From Longimicrobium sp. (GTDB lineage: Bacteria > Gemmatimonadota > Gemmatimonadetes > Longimicrobiales > Longimicrobiaceae): a DNA stretch of 64,000 bases. Made by a program: the position numbers and the translations under genes. A model generated the notes under the pieces. That model saw only the letters and a program-made list of their open reading frames with translations, ran no database searches and was not told the origin of the DNA. Where the stretch lies: assembly GCA_036389135.1 (NCBI GenBank), contig DASVQP010000111.1, positions 1 to 64,000 on the forward strand, read 5' to 3'. Of this stretch, positions 18,977 through 30,046 are shown one piece after another. Every line of letters starts with the position of its first letter. Position 1 is the stretch's first letter.

Positions 18977-19584
18977 GCGAGCTGCGCTCTCGCTTCGGCG
19001 AGATCGACATCTACCTCTTCGACCAGCTCCTCAAAGGCCGCTTCGACGGCGCCCGCACCGTGCTCGATGCGGGGTGCGGCTCCGGGCGCAACCTCGTCTA
19101 CTTCCTCCAGAACGGCTTCGAAGTCTTCGGCACCGACCGCGATCCCGACGCCGTCGAGCGGGTGCGGCGGCTGGCGGCGCGGCTCGCTCCGCACGCGCCT
19201 CCCGAGCGCTTTCAGCACGCCACCGTCGAGGCGATGCCCTTTGGCGATGCCTCGATGGATGCCGTGCTCAGCAGCGCCGTCCTGCACTTTGCCGATGACG
19301 AGGCGCACTTCGCGGCGATGCTCTACGAGATGTGGAGGGTGCTGCGGCCCGGCGGCCTCTTCTTCGCGCGGCTCGCGTCGAGCATCGGGATGGAGGATCG
19401 GGTGGAGCCGCTCCAGGGGCGCCGCCATGGCCTTCCCGACGGCTCGGAGCGCTTCCTGGTGGACGCACCCTTTCTCGCGCATCACGCCGGCCGGCTCGGC
19501 GCCCTCCCGCTGGACCCCCTCAAGACCACGATCGTCCAGGACCTGCGCGCCATGACCACGTGGTGTCTGCGCAAGCCGGGATAG
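18973..19584 (+). CDS. Class I SAM-dependent methyltransferase
   Basis: A 203-residue methyltransferase. Motif I VLDAGCGSGRN is near residue 35, followed by the acidic loop FGTDRDPDAVERV, then AMPFGDASMDAVLSSAVLHF and RVLRPGGLFFARL, the usual Rossmann order of the Methyltransf_11 type. The substrate is unknown. The TTG start (TTGA) overlaps the stop of the small secreted protein gene, so the two are coupled. The protein is cytoplasmic. Confidence 0.85.
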   Translation: MSELRSRFGEIDIYLFDQLLKGRFDGARTVLDAGCGSGRNLVYFLQNGFEVFGTDRDPDAVERVRRLAARLAPHAPPERFQHATVEAMPFGDASMDAVLSSAVLHFADDEAHFAAMLYEMWRVLRPGGLFFARLASSIGMEDRVEPLQGRRHGLPDGSERFLVDAPFLAHHAGRLGALPLDPLKTTIVQDLRAMTTWCLRKPG

Positions 19585-19676
19585 AACAGCGGGTTCTGTG
19601 TGATGCTTTTCGCGGTTCGGCGGGGTTTGTGCAGTCCGATGCGCGGAGGCGGGTGAACGGAGCGGAGAAGAGGACG

Positions 19677-19970
19677 ATGTCGCGAGCGTTCGTAAAGGAA
19701 GATGCGGGGGATGCGGTGCCCGGGCGCTTCATGCTGCCGCCGCGGGACGACCCGGGGTTCGACGCGGCGGCGGCGCGGGCGCTGCTGGAGGCGGCGCGCG
19801 ACGCCAACACCCCCAGCGCCGAGGCGGCTACGGGGTACCGCTGGGGCGAGCCGAAGCTGCACCGCCACGTGCGCCGCCTGCTGCGCGAGGCCGAGGCGCT
19901 CCCCGAGGAGGAGCAGGACCTGCGCTACGTGCGCGTGGCGCGGCGCTTTCTGGGGCCCGCCGCGCAGTAG
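19677..19970 (+). CDS. Hypothetical protein, 97 aa
   Basis: A short, charged, helix-rich protein with an Ala-rich middle and a C-terminal segment EEEQDLRYVRVARRFLGP. Seen: a purine-rich AGAAGAGG upstream of the ATG at 19677. No family recognised, no signal or membrane segment. It is convergent with the wHTH gene at 19974, the stops being only four bases apart. Confidence 0.5.
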   Translation: MSRAFVKEDAGDAVPGRFMLPPRDDPGFDAAAARALLEAARDANTPSAEAATGYRWGEPKLHRHVRRLLREAEALPEEEQDLRYVRVARRFLGPAAQ

Positions 19971-19973
19971 CGG

Positions 19974-20273
19974 CTAGCGTGCTTCCAGGGCGCGCAGGTG
20001 CTCGATCCCTTCGGGGAGGATGTGGACGCGCGGGCCGTGCGGAGGCTCCAGCCGGCCGCCGCCGCCGCGCTGGATCAGCCCCGCGGCACGAAGCTCGTCG
20101 ATGATGGTGAGCGCCACCTCGTACGGCAGGCCCAGCTCGTCGCCGATGATCCCCACCGGCACCCAGCGGTGAGGATCCTCCTGTGAGACATCGGCGATGC
20201 GCCGCAGAAATGCGTTGCGCCGCAGCTCGGATACCGCGCTCTGCACGTCGGTCCCCTCGGCCATCTCCGACAT
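19974..20273 (-). CDS. Winged-helix-like small protein
   Basis: A 99-residue protein beginning MSEMAEGTDVQSAV. Residues 35-90 match a winged helix-turn-helix layout: a helix with VPVGIIGDELGLPYEVALTI, a recognition helix IDELRAAGLIQRGG and a strand-loop wing. It may bind DNA. Longer in-frame starts up to 20639 would overlap the divergent PAS gene and are rejected. It lies head-to-head with the PAS-GGDEF-EAL gene, whose expression it could affect; that is speculation from position. Confidence 0.55.
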   Translation of the reverse strand: MSEMAEGTDVQSAVSELRRNAFLRRIADVSQEDPHRWVPVGIIGDELGLPYEVALTIIDELRAAGLIQRGGGGRLEPPHGPRVHILPEGIEHLRALEAR

Positions 20274-20460
20274 TTTGACGCTCCCCGGTGGATGTTTGGA
20301 AACAATCCAGAGTGGGCAATCCGTGTGCCCCGGAGTGCGCCCGCGCGCAACCGGCGTGAACCGTGCGGAGAGGCGCCGTGGGGGGCCGCCCGGCAGCCCG
20401 CGAGGAATCCACCTGTAACGGAACGATGCGGCACCACGACACTCCCGGCAGCCCGTGCCG

Positions 20461-22254
20461 ATGAAAACGCCCACCACCCCTCGCTCGCCCGAGACCGACG
20501 AGCTGCTGCGTACCCTGCAGCAGCGCGAGGAGTGGTTCCGTGCGGTCTTCGAGGGCTCCGCCATGGGGATCGCCGTGGTGGACATGAAGGGTCGCTTCAT
20601 CGACGCCAACGCGGCATTCCTGCGCATGGTGGGGCGCACCGCGGAGGAGATGAATGAGCTGCCCTTCGCGTCGCTCGACCACGAGGACGACCAGGAGCGC
20701 GACAGCCGCCTCTTCCGCCGGCTGGTGGCGGGGGAGCTGGCGCACTACCAGCTCGAGAAGCGGTACGTCCGAAAGGATGGCACCGAGCTCACCGTGCGCC
20801 TGACCGCCTCGGTGGTGCGCGACGCGGAGGGGCAGCCGCGCTTCTGCGTTGCGATGGTGGACGACGTCACCCAGCGCACCCGCGCCGAGGCGGAGCGCGA
20901 GCTGCTGGAGGAGCGCCTTCGCCACCTGGCGCTGCACGATCCGCTCACCGGCCTCCCCAACCGCGTGCTCCTGGCGGAGCGCATGCACGAGGCGTCGGAG
21001 GCTCCGGAGGGGGAGCCGGGGAAGTGCGCGGTGCTCTTTCTGGACCTGGACCGCTTCAAGAACGTCAACGACTCGCTGGGCCACGGCGCCGGCGACGAGC
21101 TCCTGCGCCAGGTTTCCGCCCGCCTGGCCGCCTGCGCGCGCCCCGGCGACACGGTGGCGCGCTTCGGCGGCGACGAGTTCATCCTCTTCCTCCCGCGCGT
21201 TTCCGGGAAGGAGGAGGCGCTGACGGTGGCGGGACAGGTGCGCGACGTTCTGGCCGCGCCGCTGGAGCTGGGGAGCTACCGCACCTACACCTCGGCCAGC
21301 ATCGGCGTGGCGCTGGGGGAGTGCCCGGGGGAATCGCCGGACGAGCTGCTGCGGAACGCCGACATGGCGATGTACCACGCCAAGGCGGGGACCAGCGGCA
21401 CCCACCTGGCCGTCTTCGACGCGTCGATGCACCGCGCCGTCGTCGAGCGCCTGCGCCTGGAGACGGACCTGCGCGCCGCGCTGGAGCGTGGGGAGCTGCG
21501 CCTCTACTTCCAGCCCATCGTGTCGTTGGATACGGGTGCCGTGGTTGGCGCGGAGGCTCTGGCGCGCTGGGAGCATCCGGTGCACGGCCCGGTGCCGCCC
21601 GACCGCTTCATCCTGCTGGCCGAGGACACGGGGCTGATCGGGGCGCTGGGCGCGTGGGTGCTGGACGAGGCCGCGCGGCAGATCGCGTGGTGGCGCTCCG
21701 AGCTTCCGGAGGCCGCGGGGCTGGAGGTGAGCGTCAACCTCTCCGCTCGCCAGCTGCGCGAGCCGGGGCTGGTGGATGCCGTGGCCGCCACCCTGCGCGA
21801 GCACCGTCTTCCGCCGGGCGCCCTCAAGCTGGAGCTCACCGAGAGCTCGCTTGTGCAGGACCCCGCCGCCGCCGCGGTGGTGCTGCGCGCCCTCAAGAAG
21901 CGCGACGTGCAGGTGTACCTGGACGACTTCGGCACGGGCTACTCGTCGCTCAGCTCGCTCCACCGCCTGCCGCTGGACGCGCTCAAGATCGACCGCTCCT
22001 TCGTGGCGGGCCTCGACGGCGGCAGCACCGGCGCGCACAAGGGCGCGGAGATCGTGCGCACCATCGTCGCGCTCGCCCGCAGCCTTGGTGTGCGCGTCGT
22101 CGCCGAGGGCGTGGAGACCCGCGAGCAGCTCGCCGCCCTGCACGACCTGGGATGCGACTTCGCGCAGGGCTACCTGATCGGCCGCCCCGTCCCCGCCGAC
22201 AAGTTCGCCCAGTCGTTCCTGCAGGGGCGGGGGGAGAGCGAGCTGGTGGGGTGA
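20461..22254 (+). CDS. PAS-GGDEF-EAL cyclic-di-GMP protein
   Basis: A 597-residue protein with a PAS domain (about residues 20-140, FEGSAMGIAVVDMKGRFIDA), a GGDEF domain with the intact signature GGDEF at 236-240 and an EAL domain with EALARW from 365, DDFGTGYSSL and KIDRSFVAG. It could make and degrade c-di-GMP under PAS control, or be a phosphodiesterase with a regulatory GTP-binding GGDEF domain. No membrane segment, so it is cytoplasmic. A GTG at 20455 is an alternative start. It is related to the protein at 5887, which has lost its GGDEF signature. Confidence 0.92.
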   Translation: MKTPTTPRSPETDELLRTLQQREEWFRAVFEGSAMGIAVVDMKGRFIDANAAFLRMVGRTAEEMNELPFASLDHEDDQERDSRLFRRLVAGELAHYQLEKRYVRKDGTELTVRLTASVVRDAEGQPRFCVAMVDDVTQRTRAEAERELLEERLRHLALHDPLTGLPNRVLLAERMHEASEAPEGEPGKCAVLFLDLDRFKNVNDSLGHGAGDELLRQVSARLAACARPGDTVARFGGDEFILFLPRVSGKEEALTVAGQVRDVLAAPLELGSYRTYTSASIGVALGECPGESPDELLRNADMAMYHAKAGTSGTHLAVFDASMHRAVVERLRLETDLRAALERGELRLYFQPIVSLDTGAVVGAEALARWEHPVHGPVPPDRFILLAEDTGLIGALGAWVLDEAARQIAWWRSELPEAAGLEVSVNLSARQLREPGLVDAVAATLREHRLPPGALKLELTESSLVQDPAAAAVVLRALKKRDVQVYLDDFGTGYSSLSSLHRLPLDALKIDRSFVAGLDGGSTGAHKGAEIVRTIVALARSLGVRVVAEGVETREQLAALHDLGCDFAQGYLIGRPVPADKFAQSFLQGRGESELVG

Positions 22255-22256
22255 CC

Positions 22257-22436
22257 CCCCGGCGAGTGAACTCGCTGCAACAACAGCACAAAGTCCGCCT
22301 TCGCGGACTCGGGGTCTGATCTCGCGCTTCTCGGCCGCCGGCCCAATGTTCGCCCCCCGCACCCACACCCCCCCCGAACCTGCGAAGGCAGGTTTCCCGC
22401 GGTTGTTGCAGCGGTTTCAACCGCCGGGATCCACCC
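22257..22436. repeat. Multi-hairpin dispersed repeat, family B (variant)
   Basis: GCGAGTGAACTCGC, then AAAGTCCGCCTTCGCGGACT and, further on, CCTGCGAAGGCAGG and CGGTTTCAACCG. It resembles the inverted copy at 61228 in its first half. It fills the gap between convergent genes. Confidence 0.7.
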
Positions 22437-22459
22437 GGTTCTCCACCCTCTCCAGTCCC

Positions 22460-22921
22460 CTACCGCACCCCCCGCATCGCCTTCGTCAACACGCGATCCA
22501 GCGCGGCGGCGAAGGCTTGTTTGTCGCGGGCGCCGTAGGGGCGGGCGCCGCCCGTCTCCACGCCGGCGCCGCGCAGGCCGTCCATGAAGTCGCGCACCGC
22601 CAGCCGCTCGCCGATGGAGTCGGCGGTGTACTCCTCGCCGCGCGGGTCGATCACGGCCACGCGCTTCTCCACCAGCGCGGAGGCCAGCGGGATGTCCGCG
22701 GTCACGGCCACGTCGCCGGGGGCGGCGTGCTCGGCGATGTGGAGGTCCGCGACGTCTGGGCCGCCCTCCACGCGGACGGCGGTGACGAACGGGTTGTCGA
22801 GGGGAACGGGGAGGCGCTGGTTGGCCACCATCACCGTTTCCAGCTTCAGGCGCAGCGCGGCGCGGAAGACGATCTCCTTGACGTCGCGCGGGGCCGCGTC
22901 GGCGTCGATCCAGAGCTTCAC
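22460..22921 (-). CDS. YaiI/YqxD family protein (DUF188)
   Basis: A 153-residue protein of the YaiI/YqxD family, whose members have a PIN-like nuclease fold; the cellular role is not settled. It begins with GTG and the typical [20 protein letters not shown], then [12 protein letters not shown] and a C-terminal FAAALDRVL. The conserved Asp residues of the fold are present. Longer in-frame extension to 23398 crosses the repeat and the end of the NACHT gene region and is rejected. No operon partner. Confidence 0.85.
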   Translation of the reverse strand: MKLWIDADAAPRDVKEIVFRAALRLKLETVMVANQRLPVPLDNPFVTAVRVEGGPDVADLHIAEHAAPGDVAVTADIPLASALVEKRVAVIDPRGEEYTADSIGERLAVRDFMDGLRGAGVETGGARPYGARDKQAFAAALDRVLTKAMRGVR

Positions 22922-23049
22922 GGGCGGGCCGGGTGGAGGGTGGGGTGGGGGAGCGCAGGAACGGTTCCGTGCGGCGACTGGTTCTTTGTGAGCGGACGGC
23001 GCGTGGTGGGGATCGGTGCCGGCGAGCCTTTGTCTGAACGGCCGGGGGC

Positions 23050-26000
23050 TCAGGCGGCGAGCGGGAGCGACTCCGTGTTCTCCGTGTGGTCGATGAGCCA
23101 CTCGTACACCCATGCCCGGGCGGCATGCTGCAGCGGATCGTCCGTTTCCCGCGAACGCGCCAGGTCGGCCAGGACCGCGATGCGCTCGGGCGAGCCGAGG
23201 AGTGGCGTGTCTCCCGCGCCGCTCAGGATCAGCTCCGCCTGGGAGTCGTCGGCCCCCGAAAGGCGGAGCATCGCCCTCAGTACGCCTGGAGATTGGCGTT
23301 GACGCCTGAGCAGGTGCATCGCGTTCAGGCGCACGTTGAGGTTGTCCGTGTCGAGCAGCGGCAGGAGGGCCGATACCAGGACTTCGGAGGGACCCCACTC
23401 ATCTAGGAGGTCGGTGATCTGCTCCTGAAGCCACTCATCGTCCGCCCTGAGCAGTGCGGCGAGCGCGAGCACCGAGAGCTCGTCGGACTGGTTCCACTCG
23501 CGGAGGAGCCCCGCGGCGGTCGCCCGCACCCGCAGGTCGCCGCCGTCTAGAAACCCGACGAGCACCGCCGTCAGTGACTCGGAGGGCTCCAGCTGCTGCA
23601 ACAGCTCATGCGCTCCGAACCGCAAGTCCATGTCCGCGACCTCGCACAACCCCATCAACGCGCCGACGACCACCTCGTCGACGTGTCTGATGCCGATCAG
23701 CAGACGGCTCGCCCCGAGACGCACGTGAGGGGCATCGCAGCGGAGCAGCGCGAGCAGGTCCGGGACCAGCCGGTCGGCCGGAGTCCCGAACTCCAGGAGC
23801 AGCCCGGCCGCGGCGAGCCTCACCTCCGGCTGCCGCGCCCCCAGCAGCTCCCTCAGCGACGCGTGCAGTGCGGGCGAGCGGGGTACCGTCGTCAGGAGCC
23901 GTGCGGCGGCATCCCGTGCGCCCGCGTCATCGGTGGCGAGGAGGAGCAGCAGTGTCCGCTCCAGCTGTTCGTCGAACCAGCCAAATTCGTGGAGCAGCCG
24001 TGCGGTCACCACGCGGGTCGGGACGGTTGCGGAACCAAGCAGCGGGGCAAGACGTGTGAAGAGGGTGCCGGATCTCGGAACCTTTCTGATCCACTCGATC
24101 GCCCTGACGCGCACGTCCGCGTCGGCGGAGGCGATCTGAGCGGCGAGCACGTCGATCGTTGCTCCCCCGGCTGCGTCCCATAAACCGGGAAAACTGTCCA
24201 CCGTCCACCCCCGGGGTGCAGGCACGGACGCGGCCAGTTGCAAGATCTTGCTCACGCGCACGTCGGTCTGCGGCGTGACGCCGATCAGCTCACGGGCGCT
24301 CTCACGGATCAGATAGTCGTTCGCGCCAAGCAGCGATGCGAGCGTGCTGTCCAGGCTTTCCCCCGAACAGCCGGTGTCGCACAGGAAAGTGCATGCGAGA
24401 ATCCGGACCTGGTCGTCGTCCACGTCGAGCAGCGGTTCGACGTTCGTGTAGAATTCCTCCCGTGACAGCATGGACGCCAACACCCCGCCGGCCGCGTGGC
24501 GGATCTCAGAATCATCTTCCGACATCAGGCGCACCAGGGAGGTCCTCACCGCCTCGCCCGTGTCGCCCGCCCATTTCATCAACCTGGCCGTGGTCAGCCG
24601 GACGGAGGGATCCTCATGGCTGAGCAGGGGCGACAGCAATCCCGGGATGGTGCTGGAGGGCGGTCGCGAGACCAGGAGTTTGGCGGCCTCGGAGCTCACG
24701 AGCGGATCACGCGACGGCAGAAGCGATACGAGCCCCTGTTCGAGCGCTTCGCCGGTGTGTCCGGCGCTGCACAGCAGACGGGCTACTTCAACCCGCACCC
24801 CCGGGTCGATCCGTGAGATAGCTGCCAGGAGCTCCGGCGCGGGCACGTCCGCGGGCGGGAGCTGGTTGAGGAACCGTAGGGCGGCGGACCGCACCGCGAA
24901 ATCCTGGGCCTCCAGGAGATCCACGAGCGTAGCGGGTATGCTCCGGCTATCGTGCCCCATACCGCGAAGGAGAACGGCGGCCTCCAGCTTTGCGCTGCCG
25001 GAGCCATCCCGCACGGTTTCCAGCAGCACGCCGGCGATGTCCGGTCCCCGGTAGTCGAGGCTGCCGAGCAGCTTGAGGATCTCGATCCGCGCGGCGTGGT
25101 TGGGCGTTCTGATCAGCGGCAGGAGTGCGGGGAGTATCTCGCCCCGCGGCGCTTCCCTGAGAAGCCGGAGGGCGTAGGACCGGATCGCCGGGTCGGCTTC
25201 CTCCAGGAGCGGCACGAGCGATCTGGCCAACGCGGGGCTGCGGTGGTCCGCCTCGCGCAGGAGCCGCGCAGCCTCGATGCGCACGTTCGGCCGGCCTTCC
25301 TCCAGGACCTCCTCCAGGGCGTCGACCGCGGCTTGGTACGCGTCGGGTTGAGGGCGTTGGTATCTGGCCTGGAGCCGCGTGAGGACTCCCCTAATCCCCC
25401 GAACCGGCGTCGCCCCTGCGTTCCCGCGGATCTCTTTCAGCCTCGGCAGGGCATCCCTCATCAGCTTCGTCGCCGTGGCGCGAACGGTCCGGTCGGCATC
25501 GCCAACCAGGCTTCCAATCTGCCGGAAGAGCTCGACGCCCTCGAATCCTACCGATGCGAGCAGCGTAGCCGCACGGATCCGAACCTGGCTGTCCTCCGAC
25601 CGAAGCAGCTCGGCACACGCATCCACGAACTCCGGGGCAGAGGGCATTCGCGCCAGTAGCGCGAGCGCCCTTCCCGCGGCGGAGGAATCCCTGTCCGCGA
25701 TGCAGCCGAGCAGCGCGCGGATGAGCGAAGGTGTTGGCGGCAGATCCGCCAGCCGCTTCGATGCTTCGCGGTGGATCGCGCCACTCTCGTTCCCGAGCAG
25801 GGCTACCAGGGTGGGTACGAGCGCGTCCACATCGTAGCCGAGCTCGTGCAGCAAAAGGGCGGAACCCAGTCTTGCTTCTGCCTCGGGATCTTCGAGCAGT
25901 GGCTGCAGCGCGTCGATCAGCGGTCGCGGCGGAGATCCGAACTGATGGAGGAGCCGAGCCGCATCAACGGTCACTCCGGCATCACCCCCGGTGAGGAGCT

Positions 26001-29000
26001 CGGCCAGCCGAGCACCGGTCTCGCAGGTGTAATCCGTCTCCGAGATCAGCCGCGCCACATCGGCCCGCACGTCGACGTTACCAAGCGCCAGGGCACGGAG
26101 CAGCAAAGGCGCGGCCCGGGCGAAGCGTGGCATCTTCACCAGCGCGCGGGCAGCCTCCGCACGAACCTCTGGGGTCTGCGACCCGAGAAGCCGCCCGAGC
26201 GCTTCCGCGACCGGAGGCGACGGGGGGAGCCTCGCCAGGAAGCGAACGACATCGGCATCGTCGGTTCCGCCTTCCGCGAGATCGGCCAGCGCCGAATCGA
26301 GCTCGGGCCCCTCGTAGCCAATCCCACACAGGAGGCGGGTAGCGGCACGCCGCGCACCGGCGTCGCGCACGGCGAGGCTTGGCACCAGTCGGTCGATCAG
26401 CGGCTGGGATCGCGGCAGACCGGACAGGAGCTGTTGAGCCTCGTTCGGGATCATGTCGCTGGGGTGGTCCAGCAGCGGAGCCAGTGCCTCCACCAGTTCG
26501 GGCCCCGTATAACCGGCTCTTCGCAGCACGCGTGCGATCTGGATACGGGAGAGGGGCGTGGCGGACTCCAGGTGCGGGACGAGGGTTTGGCCGAGCCTCG
26601 CCGGTACCGGCAGCTTTTCCAGCAGCCGGGAAGCGTCCGTCCGCACGGTTTGATCCTCGTGCAGCAGGAGGGGAGCAAGGGCCATCGCCACCTCCTCACC
26701 TCGGTAGCTCGTCTGCCAGAGCAGCTCCGCGATCAGCAGGAGTGCGGCAGGGATCTCTGTCCCGACCTGCGCCGCGATTGCGGCGACCAGCGCGGCGGAG
26801 TGTGGGAGTTCTCTCAGAAAGCCCGCCGCCGCGGCCCGGACGCCGGGGTCATCGTTCTGGAGTAGCGGGGCCATCGCCCGGGCCAGTTCATCCGGTTCGC
26901 ACTCCCAGTGCCGCAGCAGGCTTCCGATCCGGAGGCGCGCACGCGGGGATGCGATCTGCATGCGCTCCACGAGCGCGCTGACCAGCCCCTCCGCTCGAGG
27001 AAGCTGGGCGAGCAGCCCGCGCGCCTCGGTCCAGACCCCCTGCTCTGAGCTCTCCAGCAGCTGCACGAGTGCGTCTTGCAGCTCCCCGCCGGCGTACCCC
27101 AGGCGCCGCAGCAGGACCACAAGGTCAAGCCGCGCGAGCGGATCCGGCGTGGCGAGACCTGCCACGAGGCCCTTGATCGCGGCTTCGGGAAGCTCGGGCT
27201 GCTGCCTGAGCAGATCCGCGGACTCGCCGCGAATCACGGGGTCGGACGCGAATGCCAGCGGCACCACACGGCAGGTGAACGCGGTGCCGGTATAACCCGC
27301 CTCCCGCAGCAGCCTGCCGGCAAGGACGACTCGCCAAGGGTCTTCGGACTCCATGGCTCCGGCCAGCGTGCGGACGGCCTGCTCCTCAGCCGCGACCGCG
27401 CGCACCAGGGCGAGGTGATCGGCCCTGTTCCGCGCACCGAGCCCTTCAAAGAACCGCATTAGCGAGACCAGTGTTTCCTCGCCGGCGCCCACCAGGAAGT
27501 CGCGGACGGCGGACTCTACCTGCGCAAACGGATCGGCAAAGGTGCGCAGGGCAGCCCAGCTCTCCGCGGTGTGAACCCCGGCCCGCGCCAGACCCAGCGC
27601 GGCGTGGCACTGCACGTTCTTGTCGGCGTCGTATAGGAGGGCCGAGCAGAGACGGAACCCGTCGGGGTCCGTCGCGGCGGCATTGGCCAGGAGTCGCGCA
27701 GCCTCCATGCGGATTTCCCAGCTCGGATGGGTGGTGAGAGTCTCGAGCGCGGCGATGAGCGGCTTCTCGGGCCGTACGCGGGGAAGGGAGCGCACGATCT
27801 TGACGAATGCGGAGATCAGCGGGCGGTACGGGTAGGTGCGGACCGCGGCAGCCAACTGCTGAATCACGCGTTGCGCCGTCGTCCTCCGCGCTCCGACGTC
27901 GTCCGCGATGCAAGCTGCCGCTAGCAGCAGGCGAGAGTGCGTGAGCGGCTCGTGTACGGGTAGGCTGTCGTCCATCAGGGCTTCCACGATGCCGCTCGCC
28001 GTCTTGCCATCGCGCTGCACGACACCCACGTAGCCGACCGCCAAGAGCACCACCTCGCGCCAGCGGGGGTCGTCGGCGAGCGGGACCAGCCTGCGGGCGG
28101 CCTCCCCGGTGGGTGTGGCGAGCTCCACGGCGGCCAGGAACTCTTCGAAGGTGGGATGCCAAAAGGCGAAGATGTTGGTCCCGCGTTCTTCGAGAACCCC
28201 GGCGCGGTCCGCGGCGGCCCGCAGGTAGCTTTCCGCCGTCGCTTCCGCGTCCTCTTCGTCATATTCCCGCTGCTGAAGCACCTCGACGAGCCGGTTCTTC
28301 AGCTCGGTGCGGTGCATGATCCCCGTGTTGTTAGTTCGCCGCGTCCACTCAGCGATAGTTCCCCAGACCCGTACCAAGCGGTCCAGGGGCAACGTCACGC
28401 CACCGACGTCCTTCCCGGGGAGCGATCTCCACTGGTTCCAGGTATCCATAAGGGTGTTGACCGCCCGGTTGTAGAGCTGCACCCGCTCTTCCGGCAGCCG
28501 GGCCTTCTCATAGCGGATCAGCGATACGATCACCAGCATCAGGGGGTTGGCGGCCAACTCGGCGACCTTGGAATTGCGCTTGAGCTCTTCGATCAGCGAC
28601 CTGGCCTCCATCTCGGCGTTCTGGAAGTTCGGAGCGCCGGGATGTTGCTTGATCTCGCCCGCGCGCTGCCACTTGAAGACGAACTCCTTGACCTGGTCTG
28701 GAGTGAAATTCGGCAGCTGGAAATGCGGGACGTCGCCACGGACCGGGATGTAGCCGAAGGGTCGTGACGTGACGATGATGCGGTTCTGGCCATGGCCCGC
28801 GATCAGGTCGTCGACGGCCTGCACGACGGCGGCGCGGGCATGGCTCTCCGGGACTTCGTCCACGCCATCGAGGATGATCAGGGCGCTTCCGTCCTCGAGT
28901 GCGCCCATGACCGCTTCCACCAGCGCCCCTCCTCCCCTCTCGCGCATGCGCTGCGCGATAAAATCGTGGAGCGCCAACCCGGGCCGGCGGCGGCGTTCCT

Positions 29001-29832
29001 CCGCGAAAAGCGCGAGAGGGAGCAGCACGGGTAGCGGGGACTCGTTCCACCCGAGACGTGTGTGGACGGCGTCGCCCCCCAGCGCGCAGACCCGCGCGAG
29101 GTAACGTGAGAGCGTGCTCTTGCCCACCCCCGGGCTCCCGATGACAACCGCGTGCCGCTCCGCCAGGAGCGCGGCGCCCAGCGGGCTGCCTTCGATGCCG
29201 CGCTTCTCCCCGCCCCACCTCTCGCCGGTTAGCACGGCGTACTCCTCCTCGACGCGGGCGCGCTCCTGTGGGGTGAAATCGGCCTCCCGGGTGAGCCGGC
29301 GGAGGAGCTCGCGCTCTCTTTCCCTGAGCGAGGTACGGTCACGCTCAGCCACCAGGTGCGGCATCACGTAGATCTCGTCCAGCTCGAGCGACGTTACGTG
29401 TGCGGCCCGCGTGGCGCCTTCGATCCCGCGGTGGTCCGCATACTGGAATTCCCGGGCGACGCTGCTCCGGTAGGCGACGAGCGCCGTCATCCTGGCGAAG
29501 GCGCCGAGCTGTTCCCCCTCGATGCCCATGCCCCGACTACGCAGCACCGACAGCAGCTCCGCGTGCAGGGCGAAGGTGCCGGCCGCCCAGGCGCCAAGGA
29601 CGGCGATGTCTTCGTTCGTCTGCTGGCCGATCTCGAAGAGGCGCGCAATCAATGCCCGCTGCTCCTTTTCGCTGCGGTCTGCCGAAAACTGCTTCCACGC
29701 CTCGTTCGGGATCTTGGCGAGGAGGCCGACGAGGGGAAGCTCCGCGAGGCCGGCGACGACGGCGGGGAGGTAGGCGCGGAGATCCTTTGGCAGTTCATCG
29801 GGCGCGCCGGCGCGGACGATTTCCTTGGACAT
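23050..29832 (-). CDS. NACHT NTPase with giant HEAT-repeat domain
   Basis: A 2260-residue STAND-type protein. Residues 1 to about 220 are helical with no recognised effector. The NACHT NTPase follows, with Walker [10 protein letters not shown] near 230, Walker [12 protein letters not shown] near 320, sensor IIVTSRPF near 352, and the NACHT-end motif [16 protein letters not shown] near 590. From about 620 to the end are some 40 HEAT-type repeats, part with an exact 65-residue period. Bacterial NACHT proteins of this sort are known to protect against phage (NLR-related bNACHT). The HEAT part probably senses a trigger. The ATG at 29832 has no clear ribosome site; a GTG at 29901 is the only longer start. 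No partner gene is evident. Confidence 0.88.
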   Translation of the reverse strand: MSKEIVRAGAPDELPKDLRAYLPAVVAGLAELPLVGLLAKIPNEAWKQFSADRSEKEQRALIARLFEIGQQTNEDIAVLGAWAAGTFALHAELLSVLRSRGMGIEGEQLGAFARMTALVAYRSSVAREFQYADHRGIEGATRAAHVTSLELDEIYVMPHLVAERDRTSLRERERELLRRLTREADFTPQERARVEEEYAVLTGERWGGEKRGIEGSPLGAALLAERHAVVIGSPGVGKSTLSRYLARVCALGGDAVHTRLGWNESPLPVLLPLALFAEERRRRPGLALHDFIAQRMRERGGGALVEAVMGALEDGSALIILDGVDEVPESHARAAVVQAVDDLIAGHGQNRIIVTSRPFGYIPVRGDVPHFQLPNFTPDQVKEFVFKWQRAGEIKQHPGAPNFQNAEMEARSLIEELKRNSKVAELAANPLMLVIVSLIRYEKARLPEERVQLYNRAVNTLMDTWNQWRSLPGKDVGGVTLPLDRLVRVWGTIAEWTRRTNNTGIMHRTELKNRLVEVLQQREYDEEDAEATAESYLRAAADRAGVLEERGTNIFAFWHPTFEEFLAAVELATPTGEAARRLVPLADDPRWREVVLLAVGYVGVVQRDGKTASGIVEALMDDSLPVHEPLTHSRLLLAAACIADDVGARRTTAQRVIQQLAAAVRTYPYRPLISAFVKIVRSLPRVRPEKPLIAALETLTTHPSWEIRMEAARLLANAAATDPDGFRLCSALLYDADKNVQCHAALGLARAGVHTAESWAALRTFADPFAQVESAVRDFLVGAGEETLVSLMRFFEGLGARNRADHLALVRAVAAEEQAVRTLAGAMESEDPWRVVLAGRLLREAGYTGTAFTCRVVPLAFASDPVIRGESADLLRQQPELPEAAIKGLVAGLATPDPLARLDLVVLLRRLGYAGGELQDALVQLLESSEQGVWTEARGLLAQLPRAEGLVSALVERMQIASPRARLRIGSLLRHWECEPDELARAMAPLLQNDDPGVRAAAAGFLRELPHSAALVAAIAAQVGTEIPAALLLIAELLWQTSYRGEEVAMALAPLLLHEDQTVRTDASRLLEKLPVPARLGQTLVPHLESATPLSRIQIARVLRRAGYTGPELVEALAPLLDHPSDMIPNEAQQLLSGLPRSQPLIDRLVPSLAVRDAGARRAATRLLCGIGYEGPELDSALADLAEGGTDDADVVRFLARLPPSPPVAEALGRLLGSQTPEVRAEAARALVKMPRFARAAPLLLRALALGNVDVRADVARLISETDYTCETGARLAELLTGGDAGVTVDAARLLHQFGSPPRPLIDALQPLLEDPEAEARLGSALLLHELGYDVDALVPTLVALLGNESGAIHREASKRLADLPPTPSLIRALLGCIADRDSSAAGRALALLARMPSAPEFVDACAELLRSEDSQVRIRAATLLASVGFEGVELFRQIGSLVGDADRTVRATATKLMRDALPRLKEIRGNAGATPVRGIRGVLTRLQARYQRPQPDAYQAAVDALEEVLEEGRPNVRIEAARLLREADHRSPALARSLVPLLEEADPAIRSYALRLLREAPRGEILPALLPLIRTPNHAARIEILKLLGSLDYRGPDIAGVLLETVRDGSGSAKLEAAVLLRGMGHDSRSIPATLVDLLEAQDFAVRSAALRFLNQLPPADVPAPELLAAISRIDPGVRVEVARLLCSAGHTGEALEQGLVSLLPSRDPLVSSEAAKLLVSRPPSSTIPGLLSPLLSHEDPSVRLTTARLMKWAGDTGEAVRTSLVRLMSEDDSEIRHAAGGVLASMLSREEFYTNVEPLLDVDDDQVRILACTFLCDTGCSGESLDSTLASLLGANDYLIRESARELIGVTPQTDVRVSKILQLAASVPAPRGWTVDSFPGLWDAAGGATIDVLAAQIASADADVRVRAIEWIRKVPRSGTLFTRLAPLLGSATVPTRVVTARLLHEFGWFDEQLERTLLLLLATDDAGARDAAARLLTTVPRSPALHASLRELLGARQPEVRLAAAGLLLEFGTPADRLVPDLLALLRCDAPHVRLGASRLLIGIRHVDEVVVGALMGLCEVADMDLRFGAHELLQQLEPSESLTAVLVGFLDGGDLRVRATAAGLLREWNQSDELSVLALAALLRADDEWLQEQITDLLDEWGPSEVLVSALLPLLDTDNLNVRLNAMHLLRRQRQSPGVLRAMLRLSGADDSQAELILSGAGDTPLLGSPERIAVLADLARSRETDDPLQHAARAWVYEWLIDHTENTESLPLAA

Positions 29833-30007
29833 GAGGAGGCAGTTGATTCGCGGGGATTTACAGCGGACGCCGGGGAATATAACCGGGGGAACGGACGGCA
29901 CAATTCAATTAAGGCCAACTCGCGTGGCAGGCGGACGCAACGCGCGCCAGAGCAACTTCCGGGAGGTTCAGTCGCGCCGCGAGAGCAGCGAGGGAGTAAA
30001 CGGGTGG

Positions 30008-30037
30008 CGGAGGCGCGGAGATCGGTCCGCGCCTCCG
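30008..30037 (-). terminator. 12-bp hairpin after the 77-aa gene
   Basis: CGGAGGCGCGGA and its exact complement around a six-base loop, ten bases past the stop of the minus-strand gene at 30047. It separates that gene from the NACHT gene, so the two are probably transcribed independently. Confidence 0.55.
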
Positions 30038-30046
30038 TCCGTGCGG

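Noticed and set aside
20273-20639. Long start for the wHTH gene at 20639
   Set aside because: It would overlap the divergent PAS-GGDEF-EAL coding region; the good N-terminus is at 20273.
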